In this document: in pieces, positions 1-10,400 of the stretch
Layout: the number at the start of each line of letters is the position of its first letter
Position numbering within the stretch: position 1 is the first letter of the stretch
NCBI RefSeq assembly: GCF_014649915.1
Contig: NZ_BMTY01000008.1
Location: forward strand, 23,947-58,277
Direction of reading: 5' to 3'
Source of the DNA: Streptomyces toxytricini
Lineage (GTDB): Bacteria; Actinomycetota; Actinomycetes; Streptomycetales; Streptomycetaceae
Length of the DNA stretch: 34,331 bases
Notes under the pieces: generated by a model
What the model was told of the DNA's origin: nothing
Database searches by the model: none
What the model saw: only the letters and a program-made list of their open reading frames with translations
Made by a program: the position numbers and the translations under genes

Positions 1-352
1 TCGTCGTCCATGCGGCCGAGTCTGCCGCGGGGGCGGGCCCGGGTTGAGGCCCCATCCGGGGCGCCCCGGCGCACCCCGGGGGCGGACGGTCTCACACGAG
101 GGCGCCCCCGGCGCGACGGGCCCGCGCCGGCCGGGTCGCACCCGCGGGCCGCGGCGGTGCAGGTGGGGGCCGCGGCGGGCGGGGGCCGGGCGACCGGGGC
201 GGGTGACCGGACAGTAGGCTGCGGGTTCGGCGCCGGGCGTGCCGCCGGGCCGGCTTGCGGGTCGATCCGGCCACGCGTCGGTCCGACCCGTTCGGCGTCC
301 TCGATGCGCCGTCCTGTCCGCCGTCTTCGTTCCGATCCCGAGGTATCGCGCC
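1..352. other. GC-rich upstream region of cobL, no supported gene
   Basis: I see no convincing gene here; open frames on both strands have arginine/proline-rich, random-looking products. A leftward ATG sits at 9-11 and reads toward the left edge (Met-Asp-Asp), so a divergent gene could begin there, but no clear ribosome binding site precedes it and only three codons are visible. A TAGGCT hexamer at 215-220 resembles a Streptomyces -10 element for cobL, without a good -35 partner. No B12 box is present, so this side of the cob block has no visible riboswitch. Confidence 0.4.
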
Positions 353-1666
353 GTGAGCCCCGTACCGCCCCCCGTGCCCGTTTCGGTCGTCGGCATCGGT
401 GCCGACGGGTGGGGTGGGCTTGCCGCCGCCGCGCGGGACGCCCTCGCGTCCGCCGAGGTGTTGATCGGGGGGCCCCGGCAGCTCGATCTGCTGCCCGTCG
501 GCGAGTGTCCCGGGGAGCGCGTGGCCTGGCCGAGCCCGTTGCGGCCCGCCGTGCCGCGGCTCGCCGCCGAGCACGCGGGGCGCCGTATCGCCGTCCTGGC
601 CAGTGGGGATCCCATGTTCTACGGGATCGGCCGCGCACTGTCCGAGGAACTCGGGCCCGACGCGCTGCAGGTGCACCCCCACCCGTCGTCCGTGTCGTAC
701 GCCTGCGCCCGCCTCGGCTGGCCGGTGGAGGACACCGAGGTCGTCACGGTCGTCGGCCGGCCCGTGGCGCGGCTCGCCGCGGCCCTGCACGACGGCCGCC
801 GGGTGCTGGTCCTCAGCTCCGGTGCGGGCAGCCCGCGCGAGATCGCGGCGCTGCTGCGCGAGCGGGGCTTCGGCCCGAGCCGGATGAAGGTGCTTGAGCA
901 GCTGGGCTCGGAGCGCGAGGAGGCGTACGAGGGCACGGCCGACCGCTGGGACCGTGCGCCGGGCGACCCGCTGAACGTGGTGGCGGTGGACTGCCGCCGC
1001 GACCCGGACTCCGCGGTCCCGCGGCTCGGCGCGACGCCGGGCCTGCCGGATGCGGCGTACGAGCACGACGGCCAGCTGACCAAGCGCCACGTGCGGGCCG
1101 CGACGCTGTGCGCGCTCGCCCCCGCGCCCGGGGAGCTGCTGTGGGACATCGGCGGCGGCTCCGGCTCCATCGGCATCGAGTGGATGCGGACGCACCCGTC
1201 CTGCCGGGCGGTCGCGGTGGAGCGCGTCCCGGAGCGGGCCGGCCGCATCAGCCGCAACGCGGCCGCCCTCGGCGTGCCCGGGCTGCGGGTGGTGACCGGT
1301 TCGGCGCCCGCGGCGCTGGCCGGGCTGCCCACCCCGGACGCGGTGTTCGTCGGCGGCGGGCTGACCGCGCCGGGCCTGCTGGACGCGGTCTGGGAGGCGC
1401 TTCCGCCCGGCGGCCGGCTCGTCGTGAACACGGTCACCCTGGAGTCCGAGGCGGTCCTCGGCGAGCGGCACCGCCGCCACGGCGGCGACCTGGTCAAGCT
1501 GGCCGTCGCGCACGCCGTGCCCGTCGGCGGGTTCACGGGCTGGCGGCAGGCGATGCCGGTGACCCAGTGGTCCGTCGTCAAGCCGGCCGCGCCGGCCGAC
1601 CCTTACGACTCCCCTGCCACCTCCCTCTCCCCTTCCTCCTCCGACGACAAGGACCAGCAGTCATGA
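353..1666 (+). CDS. cobL: precorrin-6Y C5,15-methyltransferase (decarboxylating), CbiE-CbiT fusion
   Basis: CobL methylates precorrin-6B at C5 and C15 and decarboxylates the C12 acetate to give precorrin-8X in aerobic cobalamin synthesis. The N-terminal half (about 1-215) is a CbiE-type tetrapyrrole methylase with VVGIGADGWGG near 12-22 and ASGDPMFYGIG near 83-93. The C-terminal half (about 235-415) is CbiT-like, with LTKR at 242-245 and the SAM loop WDIGGGSGSIGIEW at 264-277. I chose GTG 353 (437 aa) because CGAGG lies about 9 bases upstream and the methylase fold begins just after it; the frame is open to GTG 239, but that extension is not family-like. The last codons are low-complexity Ser/Pro. 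The stop overlaps the cobM start (ATGA), implying translational coupling. Confidence 0.93.
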   Translation: MSPVPPPVPVSVVGIGADGWGGLAAAARDALASAEVLIGGPRQLDLLPVGECPGERVAWPSPLRPAVPRLAAEHAGRRIAVLASGDPMFYGIGRALSEELGPDALQVHPHPSSVSYACARLGWPVEDTEVVTVVGRPVARLAAALHDGRRVLVLSSGAGSPREIAALLRERGFGPSRMKVLEQLGSEREEAYEGTADRWDRAPGDPLNVVAVDCRRDPDSAVPRLGATPGLPDAAYEHDGQLTKRHVRAATLCALAPAPGELLWDIGGGSGSIGIEWMRTHPSCRAVAVERVPERAGRISRNAAALGVPGLRVVTGSAPAALAGLPTPDAVFVGGGLTAPGLLDAVWEALPPGGRLVVNTVTLESEAVLGERHRRHGGDLVKLAVAHAVPVGGFTGWRQAMPVTQWSVVKPAAPADPYDSPATSLSPSSSDDKDQQS

Positions 1667-2412
1667 CCGTGTACTTCATCGGGGCGGGCCCCGGTGCCGC
1701 CGACCTGATCACGGTGCGCGGGGCCCGGACGCTGGCCGCCGCCCCGGTCTGCCTCTACGCCGGCAGCCTCGTCCCGCGCGAGCTGCTCGCCGAATGCCCG
1801 GACGGCGCCCGCCTGGTGGACACCTCCCGCCTGAACCTGGACGAGATCATCGCCGAGTGCGCAAGCGCCCACGAGGCGGGCCTGGACGTGGCGCGGCTCC
1901 ACTCCGGCGACCCGTCGGTCTTCAGCGCGGTCGCCGAGCAGATGCGGCGGCTCGACGCGGCGGGGATCCCGTACGAGGTGGTGCCGGGCGTGCCCGCGTT
2001 CGCGGCGGCGGCGGCCGCGCTGAAGCGGGAGCTGACGGTCCCGACCGTCGGCCAGACGGTGATCCTGACCCGGATCGCCCAGCAGGCCACGCCGATGCCG
2101 CCGGGCGAGGACCTGGCCACGCTGGGCCGCAGCGGGGCGCTGCTGGTGCTGCACCTGGCGACCCGCTACGTCGACCGGGTCGTGGAGGAGCTGCTGCCGC
2201 ACTACGGAGCGGAGTGCCCGGCCGCGGTGGTGGCGATGGCCAGCCGCCCCGACGAGCTGGTCCTGCGCGGCACGCTGGCCGACATCGCCGGGCAGGTGAA
2301 GGAGGCGGGCCTGGTCCGCACCTCCGTCATCATCGTGGGCCGCACGCTGGGCGCGGAGCAGTTCCGCGACAGCCACCTGTACTCGCCCGAGCGCGACCGG
2401 CATGTCTGCTGA
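1663..2412 (+). CDS. cobM: precorrin-4 C11-methyltransferase
   Basis: CobM transfers a methyl group from SAM to C11 of precorrin-4, giving precorrin-5. The 249-residue product is a complete single-domain tetrapyrrole methylase: GAGPGAADLITVRG at the N-terminus, LHSGDPSVFSA in the middle, then VVPGVPAFAAAAAAL and a late VIIVGRTLG strand. The family is usually about 250 residues, so it looks intact. The ATG overlaps the cobL stop by four bases, and the 3' end overlaps cobK by 11 bases. cobL-cobM-cobK therefore form one tightly coupled rightward unit. The C-terminal FRDSHLYSPERDRHV resembles the usual CobM/CbiF ending. Confidence 0.95.
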   Translation: MTVYFIGAGPGAADLITVRGARTLAAAPVCLYAGSLVPRELLAECPDGARLVDTSRLNLDEIIAECASAHEAGLDVARLHSGDPSVFSAVAEQMRRLDAAGIPYEVVPGVPAFAAAAAALKRELTVPTVGQTVILTRIAQQATPMPPGEDLATLGRSGALLVLHLATRYVDRVVEELLPHYGAECPAAVVAMASRPDELVLRGTLADIAGQVKEAGLVRTSVIIVGRTLGAEQFRDSHLYSPERDRHVC

Positions 2413-3190
2413 GGCCGGAGCCGCGCCGCACGTCCTGGTCCTGGGCGGCACCACCGAGGCCCGGCGCCTCGCCGAACTCCTGGCTGAGGGCGGGCCCGCC
2501 GGGGCGGGCGGCCCGTGGCGGGTGACGACGTCCCTGGCCGGCCGCGTGGCCGCGCCGGTGCTGCCGCCGGGCGGGGTGCGGATCGGCGGGTTCGGCGGGC
2601 CGGAGGGGCTCGCCGCGTGGATCGCCGCGCACGGCGTCACCCATCTCGTCGACGCGACGCACCCGTTCGCGGAGCGGATGAGCTTCAACGCGGCGGGCGC
2701 GGCCCGGCTGGCGGGCGTCCCGCTGCTGGCACTGCGCCGCCCCGGCTGGTCGCCGGGGCCGGGGGACGACTGGACGTTCGCCGCTGACCTCGCGGAGGCG
2801 GCGTCCCTCCTGCCCGGGCTCGGCAGCCGGGTGTTCCTGACCACCGGCCGGACCGGGCTGCACGCCTTCGCGCACCTCGCGGACCCGTGGTTCCTGGTGC
2901 GCTCCGTGGACCCGCCGGCGGCGCCCGCGCCGCCGCGCCTCGAAGTCCTGCTGGCCCGCGGTCCGTTCAGCCTGGACGACGAGCGCGAGCTGCTCGCCCG
3001 GCACCGCATCGACGTCCTCGTCACGAAGGACAGCGGCGGCTCGGCCACGGCCCCGAAGCTGGCCGCGGCCCGCGAGGCGGGGATCCCGGTGCTGGTGGTG
3101 CGCCGTCCGCCGGTGCCGACCGGGGTGCCGGAGGCCGGTACGGCGGCTTCCGCCGCGCGCTGGCTGCACGGCGCGGCGGACCGGCCCTGA
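2402..3190 (+). CDS. cobK: precorrin-6A reductase
   Basis: CobK reduces precorrin-6A to precorrin-6B with NADPH. The 262-residue product starts with HVLVLGGTTEARRLAELL, the N-terminal nucleotide-binding strand-loop of the CobK/CbiJ family. It continues with THLVDATHPFAERMS, the family signature around the substrate pocket, and VFLTTGRTGL and LVTKDSGGSATAPKLAAARE in the second lobe. Length matches the family. The ATG lies inside the end of cobM (11-base overlap). It is the last rightward gene of the unit and meets cobIJ tail to tail across a 58-base gap containing a long hairpin. Confidence 0.93.
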   Translation: MSAEAGAAPHVLVLGGTTEARRLAELLAEGGPAGAGGPWRVTTSLAGRVAAPVLPPGGVRIGGFGGPEGLAAWIAAHGVTHLVDATHPFAERMSFNAAGAARLAGVPLLALRRPGWSPGPGDDWTFAADLAEAASLLPGLGSRVFLTTGRTGLHAFAHLADPWFLVRSVDPPAAPAPPRLEVLLARGPFSLDDERELLARHRIDVLVTKDSGGSATAPKLAAAREAGIPVLVVRRPPVPTGVPEAGTAASAARWLHGAADRP

Positions 3191-3193
3191 GCC

Positions 3194-3239
3194 GCCGCAG
3201 CAGCGCCCGGCGCCGTCGTGGCCCGGGCCCTGCTGCGGC
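3194..3239. terminator. hairpin between convergent cobK and cobIJ
   Basis: GCCGCAGCAG at 3194-3203 pairs exactly with CTGCTGCGGC at 3230-3239. After one mismatch, GCCCGG (3205-3210) pairs with CCGGGC (3223-3228). The long GC-rich stem fills the gap between two converging stop codons, so it probably terminates both units. There is no U-tract, as is common in streptomycetes. Confidence 0.6.
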
Positions 3240-3248
3240 CGCCGCCCG

Positions 3249-4802
3249 TCAGGGGTAGCGGCGGGGCGTCCAGGCAACGGAGGTCCCGTCGGGCCGCTCG
3301 GTGACCTGCGTCTGCGAGGAGCCGATCAGCAGGATGGTCCGCATGTCGACCTCGGAGGGCTCCAGCGCCTCCAGCGTCAGCACGCGCACGGACTGCTCCG
3401 GGCCGCCCACGTCGCGGGCGACGACCACCGGCGTCTGCGGCGAGCGCAGCTCCAGCAGCAGGTCGCGGGCCTTGGCGACCTGCCAGGTCCGGCTGCGCGA
3501 GCCCGGGTTGTACAGGGCGAGCACGAGGTCCGCGGCGGCGGCCGCGCGCAGCCGCTCCGCGATCACCTCCCAGGGCTTGAGCCGGTCGGACAGCGACACG
3601 GTGGCGTAGTCGTGGCCGAGCGGGGCGCCGGCCGCCGCGGCGGCCGCGTTGGCGGCGGTGACGCCGGGCAGGACCCTTACGGGCACGTCCTTGTACGCGT
3701 CCTGTGCGGCGGCCTCCAGGACGGCGGTGGCCATGGCGAAGACGCCGGGGTCGCCGCCGGACACCACGGCGACGCGCTTGCCGCGGCGGGCGAGGTCGAG
3801 GGCGAACTCGGCGCGCTCCGCCTCGACCTTGTTGTCGGAGCCGTGCCGGATCTGGCCCGGCCGGGCGGGAACCCGGTCGAGGTAGGTGGTGTAGCCGATG
3901 AGGACCTCGGCATCGGACAGTGCCCGCCGCGTCTCGGGCGTCAGCCACAGCGGGCCGGCGGGCCCGGTGCCGACGACGGCGACCTCGCCGGGGCCCGACG
4001 GGATGCTGCCGGGGTTGCCGACGCGGCTCGGGACCACCGCGACGGAGAAGTACGGGACGGTGTCCGGGTCGGTCTCGGCGAGCAGCCCGGTCCGCTCGCC
4101 CTCCATGGTGGCCCGCTCGACGTAGCGCGCCTCGGCGAGGCGGCCGCTCGTCTCCAGGGCGCGGCGCACGGCGGGGAAGGTGCGGCCCAGCTTCATGACG
4201 ACCGCGGAGTCGGTCGCGGCGAGCCGCGCGGCGAGCTCCTCCTCGGGGAGGGTGCCGGGGAGGATCGTGAGGACCTCCTCGCCCTCGACGAGCGGGGTGC
4301 CGAGGCGGGCGGCGGCGGCGCTGACCGAGGTCACGCCGGGGATGACCTCGGCCTCGTACCGGTCGGCGAGCCGCTTGTGCATGTGCATGTACGAGCCGTA
4401 GAACAGCGGGTCGCCCTCGGCGAGGACGGCGACGGTGCGGCCGGCGTCCAGGTGGGCGGCCAGGCGGGCGGCGGAGGCCTCGTAGAACTCCTCCATCGCG
4501 CCCTGGTAGCCGCCCGGGTGGTCGGTGGTCTCGGTGGTGACCGGGTAGACCAGCGGCTCCTCGATGTGGTCGGCGCGCAGGTGCCGGGCCGCGATGGAGC
4601 GGGCGATGGAGCGGCCGTGGCGGGCGCTGTGGTAGGCGACGACGTCGGCCTCGCCGATGGCCTCGACGGCGCGCAGCGTCATCAGGGACGGGTCGCCGGG
4701 GCCGAGGCCGACCCCGTAGAGGCGTCCCTTGGCCGGGGCGCCGGCGTCGGCAGCGGCGGCTGCGGTTCCGGTGGCTGCGGGGGTTGCTGCGGTGGTGCTC
4801 AT
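3249..4802 (-). CDS. cobIJ: fused precorrin-2 C20-methyltransferase / precorrin-3B C17-methyltransferase
   Basis: This 517-residue fusion carries two successive SAM-dependent methylases. Residues about 26-260 are CobI-like ([14 protein letters not shown] at 30-43, [29 protein letters not shown]) and make precorrin-3A from precorrin-2. Residues about 273-510 are CobJ-like ([51 protein letters not shown]) and catalyse C17 methylation with ring contraction to precorrin-4. CobI-CobJ fusions are common in actinobacteria. The start ATG overlaps the cobH stop (ATGA) with GAGGA just upstream; longer upstream frames run through cobH and are not real. The first 25 residues are an Ala/Thr-rich tail of no obvious function. 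Confidence 0.94.
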   Translation of the reverse strand: MSTTAATPAATGTAAAAADAGAPAKGRLYGVGLGPGDPSLMTLRAVEAIGEADVVAYHSARHGRSIARSIAARHLRADHIEEPLVYPVTTETTDHPGGYQGAMEEFYEASAARLAAHLDAGRTVAVLAEGDPLFYGSYMHMHKRLADRYEAEVIPGVTSVSAAAARLGTPLVEGEEVLTILPGTLPEEELAARLAATDSAVVMKLGRTFPAVRRALETSGRLAEARYVERATMEGERTGLLAETDPDTVPYFSVAVVPSRVGNPGSIPSGPGEVAVVGTGPAGPLWLTPETRRALSDAEVLIGYTTYLDRVPARPGQIRHGSDNKVEAERAEFALDLARRGKRVAVVSGGDPGVFAMATAVLEAAAQDAYKDVPVRVLPGVTAANAAAAAAGAPLGHDYATVSLSDRLKPWEVIAERLRAAAAADLVLALYNPGSRSRTWQVAKARDLLLELRSPQTPVVVARDVGGPEQSVRVLTLEALEPSEVDMRTILLIGSSQTQVTERPDGTSVAWTPRRYP

Positions 4803-5446
4803 TCTTCCTCGCTCGCGATCGCGTTGAGGGCGGCGGCCGCGAGGGCGCTGCCGCCGCGCCGGCCGCGGACGACGAGGTGGTCGAGGTTCGAGGGGTGCGC
4901 GGCGAGGGCGTCCTTGGACTCGGCGGCGCCGATGAAGCCGACGGGCACGCCGATGACGGCGGCCGGACGCGGGGCGCCCTCCTCGATCATCTCCAGCAGC
5001 CGGAACAGCGCGGTCGGGGCGTTGCCGACGGCGATGACGGAGCCCTCCAGCAGGCCGCGGTCGCGCCACACCTCCAGGGCGGCGGCGCTGCGGGTGGTGC
5101 CCATGCGGGCGGCGAGCGCGGGGACGGCCGGGTCGGAGAGGGTGCAGACGACCTGGTTGTCGGCGGGGAGCCGCTTGCGGGTGACGCCGCTGGCGACCAT
5201 CTGCACGTCGCAGAGGATCGGCGCGCCCGCGTGCAGGGCGGCCCGGGCACGGAGCACGACGTCCGGGGTGTAGCCGAGGTCCTGGGGCAGGTCGGTCATC
5301 CCGCAGGCGTGGATCATGCGCACCGCGACCTGCGCGACGGAAGCCGGCAGTCCGGAGAGGTCCGCCTCGGCGCGGATCGTGGCAAAGGACTGGCGGTAGA
5401 TCTCCGCCCCGTCCTTCTCGTACTCGAACACTGTGTACTCGCTCAT
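4799..5446 (-). CDS. cobH: precorrin-8X methylmutase
   Basis: CobH moves the C11 methyl group of precorrin-8X to C12, forming hydrogenobyrinate. The 215-residue product has the family features: [20 protein letters not shown] at the start, IHACGMTDL with His46 (equivalent to the catalytic histidine near position 43 of the studied CobH), [10 protein letters not shown] in the middle, and [15 protein letters not shown] near the C-terminus. Length matches the family. ATG 5446 overlaps the cobG stop by the ATGA arrangement, and its own stop overlaps the cobIJ start, so cobG-cobH-cobIJ are translationally coupled. Confidence 0.95.
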   Translation of the reverse strand: MSEYTVFEYEKDGAEIYRQSFATIRAEADLSGLPASVAQVAVRMIHACGMTDLPQDLGYTPDVVLRARAALHAGAPILCDVQMVASGVTRKRLPADNQVVCTLSDPAVPALAARMGTTRSAAALEVWRDRGLLEGSVIAVGNAPTALFRLLEMIEEGAPRPAAVIGVPVGFIGAAESKDALAAHPSNLDHLVVRGRRGGSALAAAALNAIASEEE

Positions 5447-7155
5447 TTCTTCGCTGCGTCGTGGGAGGTGGTGCGGCGTGCGTCGGTGCGGCGTGCGTCC
5501 GCGAGGACCGCGGCCAGTTCGGAAGTCTTCACGGTGCGGTGCGCCGGGCCGTCGGCGGTACCCGCTGCGGCGAGGGTGACGGCGTACCCGCCGCCGGTGG
5601 CGACGAGGTCGACCCAGGCGGTGCCGCGGGGGTGGCCGCAGCGGCGCTCGCAGCCGGACCAGTGCACGGGCAGCGGGCCGGTCGCCCGGGCGGCGACGGC
5701 GCGCGCGTCGGCCCGTACGTCGGCGAGCGCCTTCGCGCAACCGGGGCGTCCCGTGCAGGCGGTGACGGACCGCCAGGGACTGTCGTGGGTGGTGGCGAGT
5801 CCGGCGCGGGCGAGGTCGGCGAGGACTGCATCCGCGGATCCGGCGGCCAGCCCGGGGACGACGACGCCCCGCCAGGGCGTGAGCCGCATACGGCCCGACA
5901 GCCCGGCCAGCAGCCGCCACTGGGCGGTGTCGAGGCGGCCGAGCGGCGCGAGGACGGACAGCGCGGCCGATCCGCCGGGGCCGCCGCCGCGCACCACGCC
6001 TGGCAGGGGCTCGGGCCCGCCGGAACCCTGCGGGGCTGCGAGCGGAACCACCTCGGCCGGAATCCCGGCGGCCGCAAGCCGTGCCGCCAACTCACCGACA
6101 TCCGGCTGGTGTTCGGGAGGCAGCTCGGCGACCCGCCAGGCGCGGGTGCCGGCGGCGCGGGCCGCGTCGAGGAAGAACAGCGCGGCGACCACCGCGGCGC
6201 GCGGCACGTCGTCCGCGGCGACGAGCACGGCCCGGGGGCCCCCGGAGTCCGCGCTCGCCGGGCCGGCACCGCCCGCGCCCGCGGCAACCGCCGGGCCCGC
6301 GCCGGCCGCGCCCGCGCAGTCCACGGCGGCGCCGGCCGCCGAACCCGCGCCGGTGCACACGCCGATCGCACCCGCAAGGTCGAGCGGACCCGCGCCCCCC
6401 GCGGTCGCGGCCACCTCCGGGCCCGCGCCGGCCGCGCCCGGGCCGGCCACGGCAGCGCCGGCCGCCGAACCCGCGCCGGCGACCGCGCCGACCACGTCCG
6501 CAGCGTCTGGCGGACCCGCGTCGCCTGCGGTCGCGTCGACCGCCGACCCCGCGTCGCCCGCGCCCGCCGTACCCGGCCTGCCCGGGGCCCCGTCGCCCGC
6601 GCCGAGCCACAGCAGCGCCCGTCCGCCGCCCTGCGCCAGGACGTTGACGTCGGCGGAGAGGGACAGCACGTCGCCGCGCCCGTCGTCGACGGCGAACAGG
6701 AACCGCCCCGACAGTGCGGCCGCGGCCGGTTCCGCGCACAGTTCGCGGTCCAGGCGGGCGACCCACGGTGCGACGTCCGCCCGCCCCCGACCGTCCAGGC
6801 CGGTCAGCGGTGAGGCGACGACGTTGCGGACGCGCTCGTGCCCGGGCGCCGGCAGCAGCCCGGCCCGGTCCAGGACGGCGGCGAGTTCGCCGCCGCAGGA
6901 CGCGCCGAGGCCCCGGAGTTGCGCGTTGCCGCGCGAGGTGAGGTCGATGTGCCCGTCGCCGAGCCGGTCCGCGGCGTCGGCCAGCAGCCGGGCCGCGTCG
7001 GCGCCGAGGATGCCGCCGGGGATCCGGATCCGGGCCAGGAACCCGTCGTCGGCGGCGTGGAGCCGCAGTGCGCCCGGGCAGGCGTCACCGCGGTCGCGTA
7101 TGACCGGTTCGTCCCGCGATACGGCGGAAGGGGGCTGGGGCATGGCGGCGAGCAT
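5443..7155 (-). CDS. cobG: precorrin-3B synthase with an expanded Ala/Gly linker
   Basis: CobG is the oxygen-dependent monooxygenase that makes precorrin-3B, related to ferredoxin-dependent nitrite/sulfite reductases. The N-terminal half ([34 protein letters not shown]) and the C-terminal half are recognisable. The 4Fe-4S cysteines fall in CTGRPGC and CERRC (CX5C and CX3C). Between the halves lies an Ala/Gly/Pro-rich insertion of roughly 110 residues (about 6245-6590), largely a tandem 42-residue repeat. Without it the length would fit a normal CobG. The start is ambiguous: ATG 7155 (570 aa, MLAAMPQP) or ATG 7143. It is first in the leftward unit, and its promoter lies in the divergent space with cobN. 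Confidence 0.88.
   Translation of the reverse strand: MLAAMPQPPSAVSRDEPVIRDRGDACPGALRLHAADDGFLARIRIPGGILGADAARLLADAADRLGDGHIDLTSRGNAQLRGLGASCGGELAAVLDRAGLLPAPGHERVRNVVASPLTGLDGRGRADVAPWVARLDRELCAEPAAAALSGRFLFAVDDGRGDVLSLSADVNVLAQGGGRALLWLGAGDGAPGRPGTAGAGDAGSAVDATAGDAGPPDAADVVGAVAGAGSAAGAAVAGPGAAGAGPEVAATAGGAGPLDLAGAIGVCTGAGSAAGAAVDCAGAAGAGPAVAAGAGGAGPASADSGGPRAVLVAADDVPRAAVVAALFFLDAARAAGTRAWRVAELPPEHQPDVGELAARLAAAGIPAEVVPLAAPQGSGGPEPLPGVVRGGGPGGSAALSVLAPLGRLDTAQWRLLAGLSGRMRLTPWRGVVVPGLAAGSADAVLADLARAGLATTHDSPWRSVTACTGRPGCAKALADVRADARAVAARATGPLPVHWSGCERRCGHPRGTAWVDLVATGGGYAVTLAAAGTADGPAHRTVKTSELAAVLADARRTDARRTTSHDAAKK
6255..6531 (-). repeat. 126-bp tandem repeat inside cobG
   Basis: Two near-identical units are offset by exactly 126 bases (42 codons). 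For example, GGGCCCGCGCCGGCCGCGCC begins at 6293 and again at 6419, and GCCGGCCGCCGAACCCGCGC begins at 6331 and at 6457. A partial third unit precedes them. Each unit encodes an Ala/Gly-rich segment containing [10 protein letters not shown] and GAAGAGP. The repeat preserves the reading frame, so it lengthens a linker without breaking cobG. Confidence 0.85.
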
Positions 7156-7238
7156 ACCCACCGATGTGCTCCCCCCATGCTCCTGTGAGCTGTGGCCGAC
7201 GCCACCCTCCCCGACTCCCGGCCGGGGTCGGCGGCACC

Positions 7239-7244
7239 TAAGAT
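7239..7244 (+). promoter_or_regulatory. candidate -10 element for cobN leader
   Basis: TAAGAT sits about 35 bases upstream of the riboswitch P1 stem and matches the TAnnnT form of Streptomyces -10 elements. No convincing -35 hexamer is seen 17-18 bases upstream, so this is tentative. Confidence 0.35.
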
Positions 7245-7278
7245 GACCTTCGGCGTGCCACACGGCCCGCTCATCGCC

Positions 7279-7414
7279 GAGGACGGCGACATGGGAGGAA
7301 GCCCGGTGCGATTCCGGCGCGGTCCCGCCACTGTGAGCCCGGCAGAGCAGCCGCTCGGCGCCGGGTGAGCCAGGAACTCCCGCCGTCCTCACTGCCCGGG
7401 GCGCGGAAACCCCG
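7279..7414 (+). promoter_or_regulatory. adenosylcobalamin riboswitch upstream of cobN
   Basis: The leader carries the cobalamin riboswitch core: GAGGAAGCCCGGTGCGATTCC, followed by CCCGCCACTGT (GCCACTG at 7327-7333), and the B12-box-like AGCCAGGA at 7368-7375. A perfect 10-bp closing stem joins GAGGACGGCG (7279-7288) with CGCCGTCCTC (7381-7390). Immediately after, CGGGG (7397-7401) can pair with CCCCG (7410-7414), touching the first base of the ribosome binding site GAGGAAGG (7414-7421). This is consistent with translational control of cobN when cobalamin binds. Family assignment is secure; the switching model is inference. Confidence 0.93.
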
Positions 7415-7432
7415 AGGAAGGCCTGCCGCCGC

Positions 7433-10400
7433 ATGATCCTGCTGCTGTCGACGTCCGACACCGATCTGCTCAGCGCCCGCGCCGCCGGGGGCCCCGTGCC
7501 CTACCGGTTCGCGAACCCCTCCCGCCTTCCCCTGGACGACCTGCCGGGCCTCCTCGACGGCGCCGACCTGGTCGTCGTGCGCCTCCTGGGCGGCCTGCGC
7601 GCCTGGGAGGACGGCCTGGAGGTGCTCCTGGACCGCGAGCAGACCCGCCCGGTGGTCGTCCTGACCGGCGAACAGGCCCCCGACGCGCAGCTGATGGAGG
7701 CCTCGACCGTCCCGATCGGCATCGCGGCCGAGGCGCACGCCTACCTCGCGCACGGCGGGCCGGCCAACCTGGAGCAGCTGGCCCGCTTCCTGTCCGACAC
7801 GGTGCTGCTGACCGGCCACGGCTTCGAGCCGCCCGCCGCCGCGCCGACGTGGGGCCCGCTGGAGCGCCCGGACGCCCCCGGCGCCGCGACCGCGGCGGAC
7901 GGCCCGCGGATCGCCGTGCTGTACTACCGCGCCCACCAGATGAGCGGCAACACCGCCTTCGTGCACGCCCTGTGCGACGCGATCGCCGAGGCGGGCGGCT
8001 CGCCCATGCCGCTGTACGTGTCCTCCCTGCGCACGCCCGAGCCGGAGCTGCTCGCCGCCCTGGAGGGCGCCGACGCCGTCGTCACGACCGTCCTCGCCGC
8101 CGGCGGCACCCGCCCGGCGACCGCGTCCGCCGGCGGGGACGACGAGTCCTGGGACGCCGGCGCACTCGCCCGCCTCGGCGTGCCCGTCCTGCAGGCGCTG
8201 TGCCTGACCGGGTCGCGCAGCGCCTGGGAGGAGAACGACGAGGGCCTGTCGCCGCTGGACGCCGCGACGCAGGTCGCCGTCCCCGAGTTCGACGGCCGCC
8301 TGATCACCGTGCCGTTCTCCTTCAAGGAGTTCGACGCGGACGGGCTGCCCGCCTACGTCGCCGACCCCGAACGGGCCGCGCGCGTCGCCGGGATCGCCGT
8401 CCGGCACGCCCGGCTGCGGCACATCGCCCGCGCCGACAAGAGGATCGCGCTGGTGCTGTCGGCGTACCCGACGAAGCACTCCCGGATCGGCAACGCCGTC
8501 GGCCTCGACACCCCGGCGAGCGCCGTCGAGCTGCTGCGCGCCCTCATCGACGGCGGCTACGACTTCGGGCCCGCCGAGGACATCCCGGGCCTGGTCTCCG
8601 GCGACGGCGACGAGCTGATCCGCGCCCTGATCGAGGCCGGCGGCCACGACCAGGACTGGCTGACGGAGGAGCAGCTCGCCCGCAACCCGGTCCGCATCCC
8701 CGCCGCCGACTACAAGCGCTGGTACGCCGAACTGCCGGCCGAGCTGCGCGAGAAGGTCGAGGAGCACTGGGGCGAGGCCCCCGGCAGCATGTTCGTCGAC
8801 CGCTCGGCGAACCCGGAGGGCGACATCGTCCTCGCGGCCCTGCGCCGCGGGAACCTGCTCATCCTGATCCAGCCGCCGCGCGGCTTCGGCGAGAACCCGA
8901 TCGCGATCTACCACGACCCGGACCTGCCGCCGTCGCACCACTACCTGGCCGCGTACCGGTGGATCCAGGCCGCCGCCGAGGACGGCGGCTTCGGCGCCGA
9001 CGCGATGATCCACCTCGGCAAGCACGGCAACCTGGAGTGGCTGCCGGGCAAGAACGCGGGCCTGTCCGCGGCCTGCGCCCCCGACGCGGCGCTCGGCGAC
9101 CTGCCGCTCGTCTACCCCTTCCTCGTCAACGACCCGGGCGAGGGCACCCAGGCCAAGCGGCGCGTGCACGCCACCCTCGTCGACCACCTGGTGCCGCCGA
9201 TGGCGCGCGCCGAGTCGTACGGCGACATCGCGCGCCTGGAGCAGCACCTCGACGAGTACGCGCAGATCTCCGCGATGGACCCGGCGAAGCTGCCGGCGAT
9301 CCGCGCGCAGATCTGGACCCTGATCCAGGCCGCGAAGCTGGACCACGACCTGGGCCTGGAGGAGCGCCCGGACGACGACGGCTTCGACGACTTCCTGCTG
9401 CACGTCGACGGCTGGCTGTGCGAGGTGAAGGACGCGCAGATCCGCGACGGCCTGCACGTCCTCGGCGGCGCCCCCGTCGGGGAGGCCCGCGTCAACCTGG
9501 TCCTGGCGATCCTGCGGGCCCGCCAGATCTGGGGCGGCACCACCGCCCTGCCCGGCCTGCGCGAGGCCCTCGGCCTGGACGAGTCCAAGGCGACCCGCAC
9601 CTCCGCCGACGAGGCGGAGGAGGCGGCGCGCGGGCTGGTGCAGGCGATGGAGGACTCCGGCTGGGACCCGGCCGCCGTGTCCCGGGTGGCCGCCGGGCAC
9701 CCGGAGCAGGTCGCGGCGGTGCTGGACTTCGCGGCCCGCGAGGTCGTCCCCCGCCTGGCCGGCACCACCGACGAGATCGCGCACGCGGTGGCCGCGCTGG
9801 ACGGCCGGTTCGTCCCGGCCGGCCCGTCCGGCTCGCCGCTGCGCGGCCTGGTCAACGTGCTGCCGACCGGCCGCAACTTCTACTCCGTCGACCCGAAGGC
9901 CGTCCCCTCCCGCCTCGCCTGGGAGACCGGGCAGGCGCTGGCCGAGTCGCTGCTGGAGCGCTACCGCGCCGACAACGGCGAGTGGCCGGCGTCGGTCGGC
10001 CTGTCCCTGTGGGGCACGAGCGCCATGCGCACCGCCGGCGACGACGTCGCGGAGGCGCTGGCCCTCCTCGGCGTGCGCCCGGTGTGGGACGAGGCCTCGC
10101 GCCGGGTGACCTCCCTGGAGGCGATCCCGCCCGCCGAGCTGGGCCGGCCCCGCATCGACGTCACACTGCGCATCTCCGGCTTCTTCCGGGACGCCTTCCC
10201 GCACGTCATCGGCCTGCTCGACGACGCGGTCCGACTGGTGGCCGCGCTCGACGAGCCGGCGGAGCAGAACTTCGTACGGGCCCACGCACAGGCCGACCTG
10301 GCCGAGCACGGCGACGAGCGGCGCGCCACGACCCGCATCTTCGGCTCCCGCCCGGGAACGTACGGTGCGGGCATCCTGCAGCTGATCGACTCGCGGGACT

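Noticed and set aside
1..11. A leftward ATG at the left edge as the start of a divergent gene
   Set aside because: Only three codons are visible and there is no ribosome binding site; it cannot be supported from this window.
239..352. The 38-codon N-terminal extension of cobL
   Set aside because: The extension is Arg-rich and non-family-like, and GTG 353 has a ribosome binding site right before the first domain strand.
6255..6531. The cobG repeats as a CRISPR-like or mobile repeat array
   Set aside because: Units are directly adjacent, have no spacers, and keep the reading frame; this is a coding tandem repeat.
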